Translations under genes and position numbers: made by a program
The notes under the pieces: model-generated
Seen by the model: the letters and a program-made list of their open reading frames with translations, nothing else
Told to the model about the DNA's origin: nothing
Databases searched by the model: none
In this document: piece after piece, positions 6,808 through 15,456 of the stretch
Layout of the letters: every line of letters starts with the position of its first letter
Position numbering within the stretch: position 1 is the first letter of the stretch
Origin: Xenophilus aerolatus
GTDB taxonomy: Bacteria; Pseudomonadota; Gammaproteobacteria; Burkholderiales; Burkholderiaceae_C
Assembly (NCBI GenBank): GCA_030418545.1
Contig: QAIB01000009.1
Coordinates: 1 to 64,000 of the forward strand
Direction of reading: 5' to 3'
DNA: 64,000 nt

Positions 6808-8298
6808 ATGCGCGCCATGGAACACGGTTGGCGATCGCGAAGTGCCTGGTGGCTGGCGTGGGCGCTGCTCACGTCCGCCGGCGGCGTGTGGCTGGCGCGG
6901 GCCGAGCTCGCCCGGCTGCACGAGGATTTCGACACCGACGGCCGCATCGTCCACCGGCTGCTGAGCCAGCAGGTGGTGCAGTACGACGCGGTGCTCGCGA
7001 CGCTGGCGCTGCTCGCACCACCCGCGGACGGCCCGCGGCCCGAGCAGCGCTTGCCCGCCATCAACCCGGCCATCCTGAGCGTTCTGCGGCGCGACGGTGA
7101 GCAGCCCTGGCCCGAGGGCCCGCACGCCGACGCGCTCGCGCAGGCCGAGGCGCGTTCACGCACCTTGCGCCGGGCCGAAGTGGCGGCGCCCGATCTGCCG
7201 GCCGGCCGCTACCTGCTCGTGCTGGCCGCGCAGCCCGCGAGCTTTGCGCTCGCCATCGACCTGGCCGGCACCATCCCCTGGCGCGACTGGCCCATGGACC
7301 CGCGCCACAGCCCGGTCCGCGTGCGGGTGGTGCAGGGCGATCGCGCCTACACGGTGCAAGCTGGCCGCGCCGGCGACGGGCCGTGGACCTTCGGCTTTCG
7401 CAAGACGCTGGCGGCGCAAAGCCAGCCCTTCGACGTGGTGGCCGAGCGAAGCGTGGGATGGGGCGAACTGCCCTGGATACGCATCACAGGATGGAGCCTC
7501 GCCGTCGCACTGGGGCTCGCGGCACTGCACGCCTGGCTGCGCCAACGCACGGCCCGTCGGCGCGCGGAGGAGCTGCTGCGCCTCGGCCAGGCGGCACGCC
7601 TGAACACGCTGGGCGAACTCGGCGCGGGCCTCGCGCACGAGCTCAACCAGCCGCTGACGGCGGTGCTGGCCAATGCCCAGGCCGCGCGCCGCCTGCTCGA
7701 CGACGAGCCGCCCGAACTCGAGGCCGCGCGCGACGCCATGACGCAGGCCGCGGCGCAGGCCCGGCGCGCGGCCGAGGTCGTGGGCCGCCTGCGTCGCCTG
7801 GTCGACCAGCCGCGCGGCCCGGCCGACCTGCAACCGGTCGCGCTGCAGGAGCTGGTGCGCGGCGCGCTCTACCTGCTGGAGCCCGAACGCCGGCGGCTCG
7901 GCGTGGCGGTGCAGGACGCGGAAGCCGCCGCGCCCGTGAAGGTGCGGGCGGACCCGGTCGCGCTGGAGCAGATCGTGCACAACCTGCTGGTGAATGCATT
8001 GCAGGCGCTGGAGGCGGTGCCGGCCGACCGCCGCCGCCTCGCGGTCACGACCGGCAGCGACGGCACGAACGGCTGGCTGGCGGTGGAGGACAGCGGGCCG
8101 GGCATCCCGGCCGAAGCGCTGCCGCGCGTGTTCGATCCCTTCTTCAGCACGCGCGAGGGCGGGCTCGGCCTGGGCCTGAGCCTGTGCGAGTCGCTGGCCG
8201 GGCAGATGGGCGGCACGCTCGCGGCGGGCCGCAGCAGTGCGCAGGGCGGCGCACGCTTCGAGCTGCGCCTGCCGCTGGCGGCCGGGAGCGCGGCATGA
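6808..8298 (+). CDS. Membrane sensor histidine kinase, FixL/DctB-like
   Basis: 496-aa kinase partner of the response regulator that follows. One membrane helix near residues 13-30, a periplasmic sensor region of about 30-225, and a second helix near 228-245 precede the kinase core. The H-box is GAGLAHELNQPLTAVLANAQ, then the N-box HNLLVNALQAL, DSGPGIP and GLGLGLSLCESL. The HELNQPL pattern is typical of the DctB/FixL/TodS group. Start 6808 is taken; an ATG at 6817 would also serve. Its stop overlaps the next start (ATGA). The ligand is unknown; the neighbouring GlcG-like protein suggests a heme- or small-acid-related signal, which is inference. Confidence 0.88.
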   Translation: MRAMEHGWRSRSAWWLAWALLTSAGGVWLARAELARLHEDFDTDGRIVHRLLSQQVVQYDAVLATLALLAPPADGPRPEQRLPAINPAILSVLRRDGEQPWPEGPHADALAQAEARSRTLRRAEVAAPDLPAGRYLLVLAAQPASFALAIDLAGTIPWRDWPMDPRHSPVRVRVVQGDRAYTVQAGRAGDGPWTFGFRKTLAAQSQPFDVVAERSVGWGELPWIRITGWSLAVALGLAALHAWLRQRTARRRAEELLRLGQAARLNTLGELGAGLAHELNQPLTAVLANAQAARRLLDDEPPELEAARDAMTQAAAQARRAAEVVGRLRRLVDQPRGPADLQPVALQELVRGALYLLEPERRRLGVAVQDAEAAAPVKVRADPVALEQIVHNLLVNALQALEAVPADRRRLAVTTGSDGTNGWLAVEDSGPGIPAEALPRVFDPFFSTREGGLGLGLSLCESLAGQMGGTLAAGRSSAQGGARFELRLPLAAGSAA

Positions 8299-8924
8299 AC
8301 GCGCCGCAATCGCCGGTGATCCACCTCGTCGACGACGACGAGGCGGTGCGCGACAGCCTGGCGCTGCTGATCGGCACCATCGGCCTGCGCGTGCAGCCCT
8401 GGGCGCAGCCGCAGGCCTTTCTCGCCGACTTCGACCGCCAGGCCGTGGGCGCCATCGTGATGGACGTGCGCATGCCGGGCATCGGCGGCCTCGCGGTGCT
8501 GGAGCAGCTGGTGGCGCAGGGGGTGGACCTGCCGGTCATCATGCTCACCGGCCACGGCACCGTCGAGATGTGCCGGCGCGCCTTCAAGGCCGGCGCGGCC
8601 GAATTCCTGGAGAAGCCGGTCGACGACGAGCAACTGCTCGAGGCGGTGCAGCAGGCGGTGCGCCAGCACGTGGCCTCGCGCGAGCGGCAGCAGGCCGACC
8701 AGGCGGCGCGCGAGCGCTTCGCCCAGCTCTCCGAACGCGAGCGCGAGGTGCTGTCGCACATCGCCCGCGGCCTCACCAACAAGGAGATCGCGCGCGTGCT
8801 GGCCCTGTCGCCGCGCACGGTCGAGACGCACCGCGCCAACCTCTTCGCCAAGCTGGGCTGCGAGTCGCTGGTGCAGTTGATCCGCCGCTATGCGGCGCTG
8901 GCGGAGGAGGGGACCGCTCCGTAG
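8295..8924 (+). CDS. FixJ/LuxR-family response regulator
   Basis: 209 aa. An N-terminal receiver has VDDDEAVRDSL, phospho-acceptor Asp in VMDVRMPG, a Thr in MLTGHGT and the Lys in LEKPVD. A C-terminal LuxR/FixJ helix-turn-helix follows: LSEREREVLSHIARGLTNKEIA and SPRTVETHRANLF. It overlaps the kinase gene by 4 bp, so the two form a translationally coupled two-component pair. A perfect 8-bp-arm palindrome overlaps its stop codon. Confidence 0.92.
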   Translation: MNAPQSPVIHLVDDDEAVRDSLALLIGTIGLRVQPWAQPQAFLADFDRQAVGAIVMDVRMPGIGGLAVLEQLVAQGVDLPVIMLTGHGTVEMCRRAFKAGAAEFLEKPVDDEQLLEAVQQAVRQHVASRERQQADQAARERFAQLSEREREVLSHIARGLTNKEIARVLALSPRTVETHRANLFAKLGCESLVQLIRRYAALAEEGTAP

Positions 8925-8934
8925 CACTACGGAG
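8917..8934. promoter_or_regulatory. Perfect palindrome CTCCGTAG-CA-CTACGGAG
   Basis: Two 8-bp arms around a 2-bp centre, overlapping the stop of the response regulator and about 105 bp before the GlcG-like gene. It has no T-tract, so it is a poor intrinsic terminator. A dimeric LuxR-type regulator could bind it and control the following gene pair; this is inference. A GC hairpin (GCCGGC-AAGG-GCCGGC, 8994-9009) lies further downstream. Confidence 0.5.
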
Positions 8935-9039
8935 CCGGCGGCGTAGGCGTACGAATGGCGACGCACAGGGGCGCTCCCTAAAGTTCACTGCGTGCCGGCA
9001 AGGGCCGGCGCCATGAACAACACCAGGAGCTTCTCTTCC

Positions 9040-9546
9040 ATGAACCACCGTCTTTCGCTCGCCGCCGCCTCGCTTGCGCTCGCCGCCTGCAGCAGCTTCG
9101 CCCAGAGCCCGGCCGGCGCCGTGCTGGCGCAACGCAACATCTCGCTCGACCTGGCCAACCAGATCGCCGCCGGTGCCGTGGCCGCCTGCGCCGCCAACGG
9201 CTACGCCGTCGCCGCCACCGTGGTGGACCGCGCAGGCACCGTGCGTGCCGTGCAGCGCGCCGACAACGCCGGCCCGCACACGCTGGGCTCGAGCGAGCGC
9301 AAGGCCTGGACCTCGGCGTCGGCCAAGAACACCACGCTGGCCATGATGGAAGGCGCGCAGAAGAACCCCGCCGGCGCCAACCTGGTCTACCTGCCGGGCG
9401 TGCTGCTGCTGGGTGGCGGCGTGCCGATCAAGGCCGGCAACGAGGTGATCGGCGCCGTCGGCGTCGGCGGCGCGCCGGGCGGCCACCTCGACGAGCAATG
9501 CGCGAACGCCGGCATCGAGAAGGTGCGGGCCGCGCTGGGGGCCTGA
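9040..9546 (+). CDS. GlcG/HbpS-type heme-binding-fold exported protein
   Basis: 168 aa from the ATG at 9040 (CAGGAG upstream); upstream in-frame GTG 8992 and ATG 9013 would disrupt the signal sequence. MNHRLSLAAASLALAACSS is a signal peptide with a lipobox-like LAAC, so it may be a lipoprotein. The rest is the GlcG/HbpS domain (AAGAVAACAANGYAVAATVVDRAG, GGGVPIKAGNEVIGAVGVGG). HbpS members bind heme and signal to a two-component system in Streptomyces; GlcG sits in glycolate operons. The two-component pair just upstream makes a sensing role attractive but unproven. Confidence 0.85.
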   Translation: MNHRLSLAAASLALAACSSFAQSPAGAVLAQRNISLDLANQIAAGAVAACAANGYAVAATVVDRAGTVRAVQRADNAGPHTLGSSERKAWTSASAKNTTLAMMEGAQKNPAGANLVYLPGVLLLGGGVPIKAGNEVIGAVGVGGAPGGHLDEQCANAGIEKVRAALGA

Positions 9547-10253
9547 TGCGCGGCGCGACGCTGCGTGGCGCCCTCGGTGCGGCCGCGCTGGCCGGTGCCG
9601 CGCTGCTGGCCGCCACACCCGCCGCGGCGCAGACCGCGCCGTCCGCGGCCGAGGTGGCGGCCTACCGCGGCCTGCACGCTGCGGCGCAGCGCGGCGACGC
9701 GGCCGAGATCGCACGCCTGGCCGCAACGGGCGCCAGCCTGGATGCGCGCGATCCGCAGGGCCGCACGCCGCTGCACGTCGCGACCTTCGCGCGCCAGCGG
9801 ACCGCTGTGCGTGCGCTGGCGCAGGCAGGCGCCAGGCTCGACCTGCTCGAGAACGAGCGCTACGACGCCGTGACCATCGCGGCCGTGGCCGACGACCCCG
9901 AGACGCTGGCCCTGCTGCTGTCGCTGGGCGCGAGCGCGAAGCAGGTGACCAGCCGCTACGACGGCACCGCGCTGATCGCCGCCGCGCACCTGGGCCACGA
10001 CGAGGTCGTGCGGCAACTGATCGCCGCCGGCGCGCCGCTGGACCACGTCAACAACCTGCACTGGACGGCGGTCATCGAAGCCATCGTGCTGGGCGACGGC
10101 GGGCTGCGGCACCAGCGCACGCTCGACGCGCTGGTGCGCGCCGGTGCCAACCTTCAACTGGCCGACCGCGAAGGCCGCACGCCCCTGGCGCTGGCCCGCG
10201 CGCGCGGCTACACGACGATGACGCAGCAGTTGCTCCAGGCTGGCGCGCGCTGA
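9546..10253 (+). CDS. Exported ankyrin-repeat protein
   Basis: 235 aa. The ATG at 9546 overlaps the stop of the GlcG-like gene (TGATG), so the two are coupled. A signal peptide (GALGAAALAGAALLAATPAAAQT) is followed by about five ankyrin repeats (DPQGRTPLHVATFARQ, RYDGTALIAAAHLGH, DREGRTPLALARARGY). Periplasmic ankyrin proteins are often partners of catalases, oxidases or other secreted enzymes, so it may bind the GlcG-like protein. Confidence 0.88.
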   Translation: MRGATLRGALGAAALAGAALLAATPAAAQTAPSAAEVAAYRGLHAAAQRGDAAEIARLAATGASLDARDPQGRTPLHVATFARQRTAVRALAQAGARLDLLENERYDAVTIAAVADDPETLALLLSLGASAKQVTSRYDGTALIAAAHLGHDEVVRQLIAAGAPLDHVNNLHWTAVIEAIVLGDGGLRHQRTLDALVRAGANLQLADREGRTPLALARARGYTTMTQQLLQAGAR

Positions 10254-10291
10254 GGCGGGGCGCCGGATTCTTCAAGCCGAATCGGCCTGTG

Positions 10292-10332
10292 GCGCCCGGG
10301 CTGCCTGGGCATGCAGCTATTAAATTCGTAGC
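10292..10332. repeat. Two-hairpin intergenic repeat, copy 2
   Basis: GC-rich imperfect hairpin around GCGCCCGGGCTGCCTGGGC, then GCTATTAAATTCGTAGC (10316-10332), a decayed palindrome. It lies between the ankyrin gene and cytochrome b561. Confidence 0.65.
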
Positions 10333-10445
10333 AAATGCCCGGCTTCGACGATCATGCCCTGGCACTGCTCGCGCTCGATCAAGTTCAGCGGCACGCACCC
10401 ATAATCTGGGGCGCTCGACGCCGCCCTTGAAACTGGAGGCCTGCC

Positions 10446-10979
10446 ATGACACCTGTGCCGCGCTATGCCGCTTCGTCCCGCTGGCTGCATTGGCTGACTG
10501 CACTGCTGCTGCTCTTCATCATTCCGCTGGGGCTGTGGATCGCCTACTTCGAGCCGGCCGACGAAGGCTTCAAACTGCGGCTCTACAACCTGCACGAGAG
10601 CCTGGGCGTGCTGGTGTTCGTGCTGGTGCTGGCCCGCATCGTCAATCGCTTCGTGAACCCGCCGCCGCCGTTGCCGCCCGACATGCCGGCCTGGATGCGG
10701 CTCGCCGCCCATGCGAACCACCTCGGCCTGTACCTGCTGCTCTTGCTGATGCCGTTGACGGGCTTCCTGGCCACCAATGCCTGGGGCTTTCCGCTCGCGG
10801 TCTTCGATGTGCTGCCGATCCCCTCGCCGGTGGGCAAGGACGAGGCGCTCGCCAAGGTCCTGTCCTTCCTGCACGGGTGCGGCGCGATCGCGATCGGTCT
10901 CCTGATCGTCGGCCATCTGGCGGGTGTCGTTCACCACACCTTCGTACGCCGCGACGGCTTGTTGCGCCGCATGCTGTGA
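10446..10979 (+). CDS. Cytochrome b561-family membrane protein
   Basis: 177 aa, four membrane helices. Candidate heme ligands are His16 (SSRWLHWLTALL), the His in NLHESLGVLVF, and later histidines in HANHLGLYLLL and GHLAGVVHHTF. The family carries electrons between the quinone pool and periplasmic acceptors. It starts at ATG 10446, and its stop overlaps the GTG start of the OpgH-like gene, an unexpected partner for a b-type cytochrome. Confidence 0.88.
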   Translation: MTPVPRYAASSRWLHWLTALLLLFIIPLGLWIAYFEPADEGFKLRLYNLHESLGVLVFVLVLARIVNRFVNPPPPLPPDMPAWMRLAAHANHLGLYLLLLLMPLTGFLATNAWGFPLAVFDVLPIPSPVGKDEALAKVLSFLHGCGAIAIGLLIVGHLAGVVHHTFVRRDGLLRRML

Positions 10980-12721
10980 GCGCACCGTTGCCGCAGCAGC
11001 CCTTGCATGGGGACGCCGGCCTGCGCTGGCGCCGCATCGGCTTCGCCATCGCCGTCGCTGCCACGGTGCTCGGCCTGATCGGCCTGATGGCCGCCACGCT
11101 CTTCGTCGCCGAGGTCGACGCGCTCGGGCTCGCGATGCTGTTGGCGTTCGCCGTGACGCTGCCATGGACGGCCATCGGTTTCTGGAACGCGGCCATCGGC
11201 CTGGCGCTCATGGTCTGCAGCCGCGATGCGGCCCGCCTGGTGGCGCCGCATGTCTCGGCTGCCGACATGCACGGGCGCATCGACACGTCCACCGCGCTGC
11301 TGGCCTGCATCCGCAACGAGGACACGGACCGGCTGTCGCACAACCTGGGCTGGATGCTCGAGGGCCTCGTCGCGAGCGGGCAGGGCGGCGCCTTCCATCT
11401 CTACGTGCTGAGCGACAGCGACGATCCGGAGGTCGCCGCCGCCGAGGCCCGCATGATGGTCCACCTCCAGGCACGCTTCGGCGGCGACATCGCCCTGCGC
11501 CACCGGCGGCGGGAGGGGGGCGAGGGCTTCAAGGCCGGCAACATCCGCGACTTCTGCGAGCGCTGGGGGGCCGGGCACGACTTCGCCATCGTTCTCGACG
11601 CCGACAGCCTCATGACGGCGCCGGCGATGCTTCGGCTGGTGCGCGTGATGCAGGCGCGGCCTTCCATCGGCATCCTGCAGACCCTGGTGACCGGCCTGCC
11701 CAGCGGCAGCGCGTTCACGCGGATGTTCCAGTTCGGCATGCGGCTGGGCATGCGTTCGTACACGCTGGGCGCGGCCAGCTGGCAGGGCGACTGTGGCCCG
11801 TACTGGGGCCACAACGCCATCCTGCGCCTGCAGCCCTTCATCGCGCACTGCGAGCTACCGGCGCTGCCGGGTTCGCCGCCGCTGGGCGGCCCGGTGCTCA
11901 GCCACGACCAGCTCGAGGCGGTGCTGATGCGGCGCGCCGGCTACGAAGTGCGTGTGTTGCCCGACGAGCTCGGCAGCTGGGAAGAGAACCCGCCCAATCT
12001 GCTCGAGTTCATCCGCCGCGACCTGCGCTGGTGCCAGGGCAACATGCAGTACCTGCAACTGCTGCGCATGCCCGGCCTGCTGCCGGTCAGCCGCTGCCAA
12101 CTGCTGCTCGCGATCGCGATGTACGTGGGCGCACCGGCCTGGCTGGCGTTCATGCTGCTCGGGATGTGGCGCGAGCAGCCTGTGCGGCCCGAGCTTGGTC
12201 TCGTGCTGCTCGTGGCGGTCGTCGGCATGAGCCTGGCGCCCAAGCTGGCCACCCTCGCGGCGGTGCTGCTGCGCAGCGCGTCGCGCCGGGCCTGGGGCGG
12301 CGTGCCGCGCATCGTCGGCAGCGCCTTGCTGGAGTTCGCTTTCTGGCTGCTCACGGCGCCGGTGATGGCAGTGGCCGTGAGCGCGTTCCTGCTGGGCCTG
12401 CCCTTCGGTCGCCGCGTGGGCTGGGCCGCGCAGCAGCGCGACGTGCAGCGCATCGGCTGGCAGGTCGCTGTGCGCGGCCTGTGGCTGCAGACCGCGCTGG
12501 GGCTGCTGCTGGCCGGCGTGGTGTGGTGGCGGATGCCGGGCGCGTTCTGGCTCTTCTCGCCGGTGCTGGCCGGCCTGGTCGGATCGATCCCCTTCGCCTG
12601 GCTCAGTGCGCACCCGGCCGTCGGCCGCTGCTTCGTTCGCTGGGGGCTGTGTCGCATCCCGGAGGAGGCACCGGCGGCCGCCGGGGCCTCGCCGTTGCGC
12701 GGCTCGCCGGCACGCGGCTGA
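10976..12721 (+). CDS. opgH: OpgH/MdoH-type glucan glucosyltransferase
   Basis: 581 aa from a GTG that overlaps the preceding stop (GTGA). It is a membrane family-2 glycosyltransferase for osmoregulated periplasmic glucans. Two N-terminal helices are followed by a GT domain with CIRNED, EGFKAGNIRDF, VLDADS (the DxD-type motif), WQGDCGPYWGHN and RRDLRWCQGNMQYL (the Q/RxxRW-like box), then several C-terminal helices. E. coli MdoH is about 850 aa, so this is a shorter form lacking much of the N-terminal extension. No opgG partner is present in the window. The longer open frame upstream of 10976 is a shadow of the b561 gene. Confidence 0.85.
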   Translation: MSAPLPQQPLHGDAGLRWRRIGFAIAVAATVLGLIGLMAATLFVAEVDALGLAMLLAFAVTLPWTAIGFWNAAIGLALMVCSRDAARLVAPHVSAADMHGRIDTSTALLACIRNEDTDRLSHNLGWMLEGLVASGQGGAFHLYVLSDSDDPEVAAAEARMMVHLQARFGGDIALRHRRREGGEGFKAGNIRDFCERWGAGHDFAIVLDADSLMTAPAMLRLVRVMQARPSIGILQTLVTGLPSGSAFTRMFQFGMRLGMRSYTLGAASWQGDCGPYWGHNAILRLQPFIAHCELPALPGSPPLGGPVLSHDQLEAVLMRRAGYEVRVLPDELGSWEENPPNLLEFIRRDLRWCQGNMQYLQLLRMPGLLPVSRCQLLLAIAMYVGAPAWLAFMLLGMWREQPVRPELGLVLLVAVVGMSLAPKLATLAAVLLRSASRRAWGGVPRIVGSALLEFAFWLLTAPVMAVAVSAFLLGLPFGRRVGWAAQQRDVQRIGWQVAVRGLWLQTALGLLLAGVVWWRMPGAFWLFSPVLAGLVGSIPFAWLSAHPAVGRCFVRWGLCRIPEEAPAAAGASPLRGSPARG

Positions 12722-12727
12722 CAGCGC

Positions 12728-13288
12728 TCACTTGACCTGCTGCTTGCCCAGCTTGCGCGCCAGCGTGCGGCGGTGCATGCCCAGGCGCCGCGCGGTCTCG
12801 GAGATGTTGAAGCCGGTCTCGGCCAGCACCTGGTGGATGCGCTCCCACTCCAGGGTCTTGATTGAGGTCGAGCGGTTCGTCAGTTCGACTTCCGTTGTGC
12901 CCTCGGCGCGGCCGAAGGCGGCCTCGATGTCGTCGGTGTTGGAGGGCTTGGCCAGGTAGTGGCAGGCGCCGAGCTTGATCGCCTCCACGGCGGTCGCGAT
13001 GCTGGCGAAGCCGGTCAGCACGACGATGAGCATGTCCTCGTCGTGCGCATGCAGCGCCTGCACGCACGCCAGGCCCGAGGCCTCGCCCTGCAGCTTGAGG
13101 TCGACCACCGCGTACCCGGGCGAGAAGGCGGGCAGCAGCGCCGTGACGTCCTCCAGGCTCGCCGCGACCTGCACCGCATAGCCGCGCCGCTCGAAGGAGC
13201 GCGCGAGGGTGCGCGCGAAGGCCGCGTCGTCCTCGACGATGAGCAGGCTGCGGGCGTCGTCGGTGGTGTCCTCAGGCGGCATCGGCAT
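12728..13288 (-). CDS. regA: RegA/PrrA/ActR-family redox response regulator
   Basis: 186 aa. The receiver has LLIVEDDAAFART, phospho-acceptor Asp in YAVVDLKLQGE, LTGFAS and the Lys in YLAKPS. A short linker leads to a Fis-type helix-turn-helix, NISETARRLGMHRRTLARKL, diagnostic of the RegA group. It overlaps regB by 17 bp and is the last gene of the cyo operon. RegA homologues activate respiratory and photosynthetic genes under reduced conditions. It ends 6 bp from the convergent opgH-like gene. Confidence 0.92.
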   Translation of the reverse strand: MPMPPEDTTDDARSLLIVEDDAAFARTLARSFERRGYAVQVAASLEDVTALLPAFSPGYAVVDLKLQGEASGLACVQALHAHDEDMLIVVLTGFASIATAVEAIKLGACHYLAKPSNTDDIEAAFGRAEGTTEVELTNRSTSIKTLEWERIHQVLAETGFNISETARRLGMHRRTLARKLGKQQVK

Positions 13289-14633
13289 CTTCTTCCTCGG
13301 CCAGCGCGATGGCGGCCAGCGGCAGGGTGATCTTCACTTCGGCGCCACCCTCCTGCCGGTTGCGGGCCGTGACGGTGCCGCCCACGGTGCGCGCCACGTT
13401 CACCACCAGGAACAGGCCCAGTCCGCCGCCCGGCCGCCCCTTGCTCGAGCGGTAGGGCTTGCCCAGCTGGTCGAGCATGCCGGGCAGGAAGCCCGGTCCC
13501 TGGTCGGTGACGGTCAGCACCAGCGCGTCGCCCTCGCGGGCGGCATCGAAGTGCAGGCCCTGGGGCGAGGCCTCGAGCGCGTTGTCCAGCACGTTGCCCA
13601 CCATCTGCTTGAGCGCGGAGTCGGACACGGCCGGCATGTCCTGCCCGAAACGGTTGCTGTAGGTGAAGGCGGCACCGGCCGAGGGGCGGCGCCGGCGCCA
13701 GTCCTCCACCAGCTCGTCGAGGAAGGTGCAGATGGTGGTCTCCTCGGACGACTCGCCGCGCGCCTCGCCGGCCGACAGCAGGATGCCGCTGACGATCGCC
13801 TTGCAGCGCTGCACCTGCGCTTCCATCTCCGTGACCTCTTCGGCCAGCTCGGGGTCGGAGGTGAAGTGCGGCAGGTGCTGCCAGTCGCCCAGGATCACGG
13901 CCAGGGTGGACAGCGGCGTGCCCAGCTCGTGCGCCGCCCCGGAGGCCAGCAGGCCCATGCGCACAATGTGCTCCTCTTCCGCTGCGCGCTGCTGCAGGCG
14001 CGCCAGGTTGGCGTCGCGCGCACGCAGGTTGCCCGTGATGCGGCTGATGAAGGTCACGAGCAGCGCCGCGTTGAGCGCGAAGCACACCAGCATGCCGAGC
14101 ATGTAGGGGCTGGCCAGGCCACGGTAGTGGTCCAGCGGCAGCGGCAGCGGCTGGCCGAAGAGCGCCAGCCCGGCGAAGCACAGCACGGTGACGCCCACCA
14201 CCGTCCAGGTCGACCAGGGCTGCAGCAGCACGGCGCCCAGGATCACCTGCAGCAAGTACAGGAAGACGAAGGGGTTCGTCGCGCCGCCGCTGAGGTACAG
14301 CTGCGCGGTGAGCATGCCGATGTCCACCAGCAGCGCCACCATCAGCTCGGTGTTGGTCACCTCACGCCGGGTGCGCCAGCGCAGCAGGCTCAGGATGTTG
14401 AAGGCCACCAGGCAGCCCAGCACGACCAGCATCTGCTCGATCGGAATCGGGATGCGGAAGCCGTAGTGGACGACCTCGATCGTGAAGATCTGGCCGAAGA
14501 CGGCGATCCAGCGCAGCTGGATGAGCTGCTGCAGGTTCTTCAGGCCCGCGGCCTTCTCGAGGCCGACGCTCGCGCCGGGGCCCAGCCGCGCCGGGATGGC
14601 GCCGGCGAGCGGGTCAGGCGCGGCAGAGGTCAT
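13272..14633 (-). CDS. regB: RegB/PrrB-family redox sensor histidine kinase
   Basis: 453 aa from ATG 14633. Six predicted membrane helices are followed by the kinase core. The heptapeptide GGATNPF, which in RegB forms the quinone-sensing site (GGxxNPF), is intact. The H-box is GAAHELGTPLSTLAVI. A Cys in VQRCKAIVSG appears to sit where RegB carries its redox-active cysteine, although I cannot align it here. ATP-binding boxes are MVGNVLDNALEA, DQGPGFLP and GGGLGLFLVVNV. Its start overlaps the surf1 stop (ATGA). The open frame extends far upstream but only as a shadow of surf1. Confidence 0.92.
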   Translation of the reverse strand: MTSAAPDPLAGAIPARLGPGASVGLEKAAGLKNLQQLIQLRWIAVFGQIFTIEVVHYGFRIPIPIEQMLVVLGCLVAFNILSLLRWRTRREVTNTELMVALLVDIGMLTAQLYLSGGATNPFVFLYLLQVILGAVLLQPWSTWTVVGVTVLCFAGLALFGQPLPLPLDHYRGLASPYMLGMLVCFALNAALLVTFISRITGNLRARDANLARLQQRAAEEEHIVRMGLLASGAAHELGTPLSTLAVILGDWQHLPHFTSDPELAEEVTEMEAQVQRCKAIVSGILLSAGEARGESSEETTICTFLDELVEDWRRRRPSAGAAFTYSNRFGQDMPAVSDSALKQMVGNVLDNALEASPQGLHFDAAREGDALVLTVTDQGPGFLPGMLDQLGKPYRSSKGRPGGGLGLFLVVNVARTVGGTVTARNRQEGGAEVKITLPLAAIALAEEEDADAA

Positions 14634-15454
14634 GGGTGCGGGTCGGGCGGGTCGGAAGGCCCATTGTCGCCAGCAGCGTGCCCGGCCCGGTCGGTGCGGC
14701 GCACATACCAGCCCGCGGCGGCGGCCATCAGCGCCAGGCCGTACCAGGTGATCGCGTAGACGAGGTGGTTGTCGGTGAAGCGGATGACCGTGAGGCCGGG
14801 CACCGGCGAGGCATCGGCCGGGTTGCCGGGCGCCGCCTCGGCATCGACGAAGTAGGGCGCCACGCGCTCCGCGGGCAAACCGCGGGAGGCTGCGATGGCG
14901 GCGACGTCGCGCGAGTGCCAGCGGTCGGCGGCGGGGTCGTTGTGGCGCAGGAAGCCGCCGCCGGGCTCGGTGAGCCGCAGCAGCCCCTGCACATGGACCT
15001 GGCCCGCCGGCGTTGGGGATCGGCGGGCCGGGTCGCGCCGCTCGGGCGGGACGAAGCCGCGGTTGACGAGCACGAAGCTGCCGTCGGCACGCTGCAGGGG
15101 GGTCAGCACCCAGAAGCCGGCGCCGCGCTCCGTGCTGGCCTGAACCAGCGCTTCCTTGTCGTGCAGGAAGCGGCCGTCGAGCGCGACGCGCAGGTACTCG
15201 TCGGCCTCGCGGTTGATCGCCGGCCATCGGGGCAGGGCAGGGGCCGCGACGGGCGCGGCATGCACCCGCGCATCCACCCGCGCGATGAGATCGTGCTTCC
15301 AGCCCAGCCGCTGGACCTGCCAGGTGCCCAGCGCGACGAAGAGAGCAAAGAAGAAGGCCGCCCCGGCCAGCATCGCCCACCTGGCGGCGCGGCTGCGGCG
15401 GGGGCGGCCCGTGGGTCCGGGGCCCTGCGGGGCGACCGGGACGGCCGGCGGCAC
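14630..15454 (-). CDS. SURF1-family cytochrome oxidase assembly protein
   Basis: 274 aa if started at GTG 15454, which lies 2 bp after the cyoD stop; an ATG at 15523 would overlap cyoD by 67 bp. It has an N-terminal membrane helix (AMLAGAAFFFALFVALGTWQVQRL region), the SURF1 signatures GTWQVQRLGWK, GFWVLTPL, VLVNRGFVP, and a C-terminal helix HLVYAITWYGLALMAAAAGW. SURF1/Shy1 proteins help insert heme a or assemble heme-copper oxidases. It is notable in an operon for a quinol oxidase of the bo3 type. Confidence 0.88.
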   Translation of the reverse strand: MPPAVPVAPQGPGPTGRPRRSRAARWAMLAGAAFFFALFVALGTWQVQRLGWKHDLIARVDARVHAAPVAAPALPRWPAINREADEYLRVALDGRFLHDKEALVQASTERGAGFWVLTPLQRADGSFVLVNRGFVPPERRDPARRSPTPAGQVHVQGLLRLTEPGGGFLRHNDPAADRWHSRDVAAIAASRGLPAERVAPYFVDAEAAPGNPADASPVPGLTVIRFTDNHLVYAITWYGLALMAAAAGWYVRRTDRAGHAAGDNGPSDPPDPHP

Positions 15455-15456
15455 CG

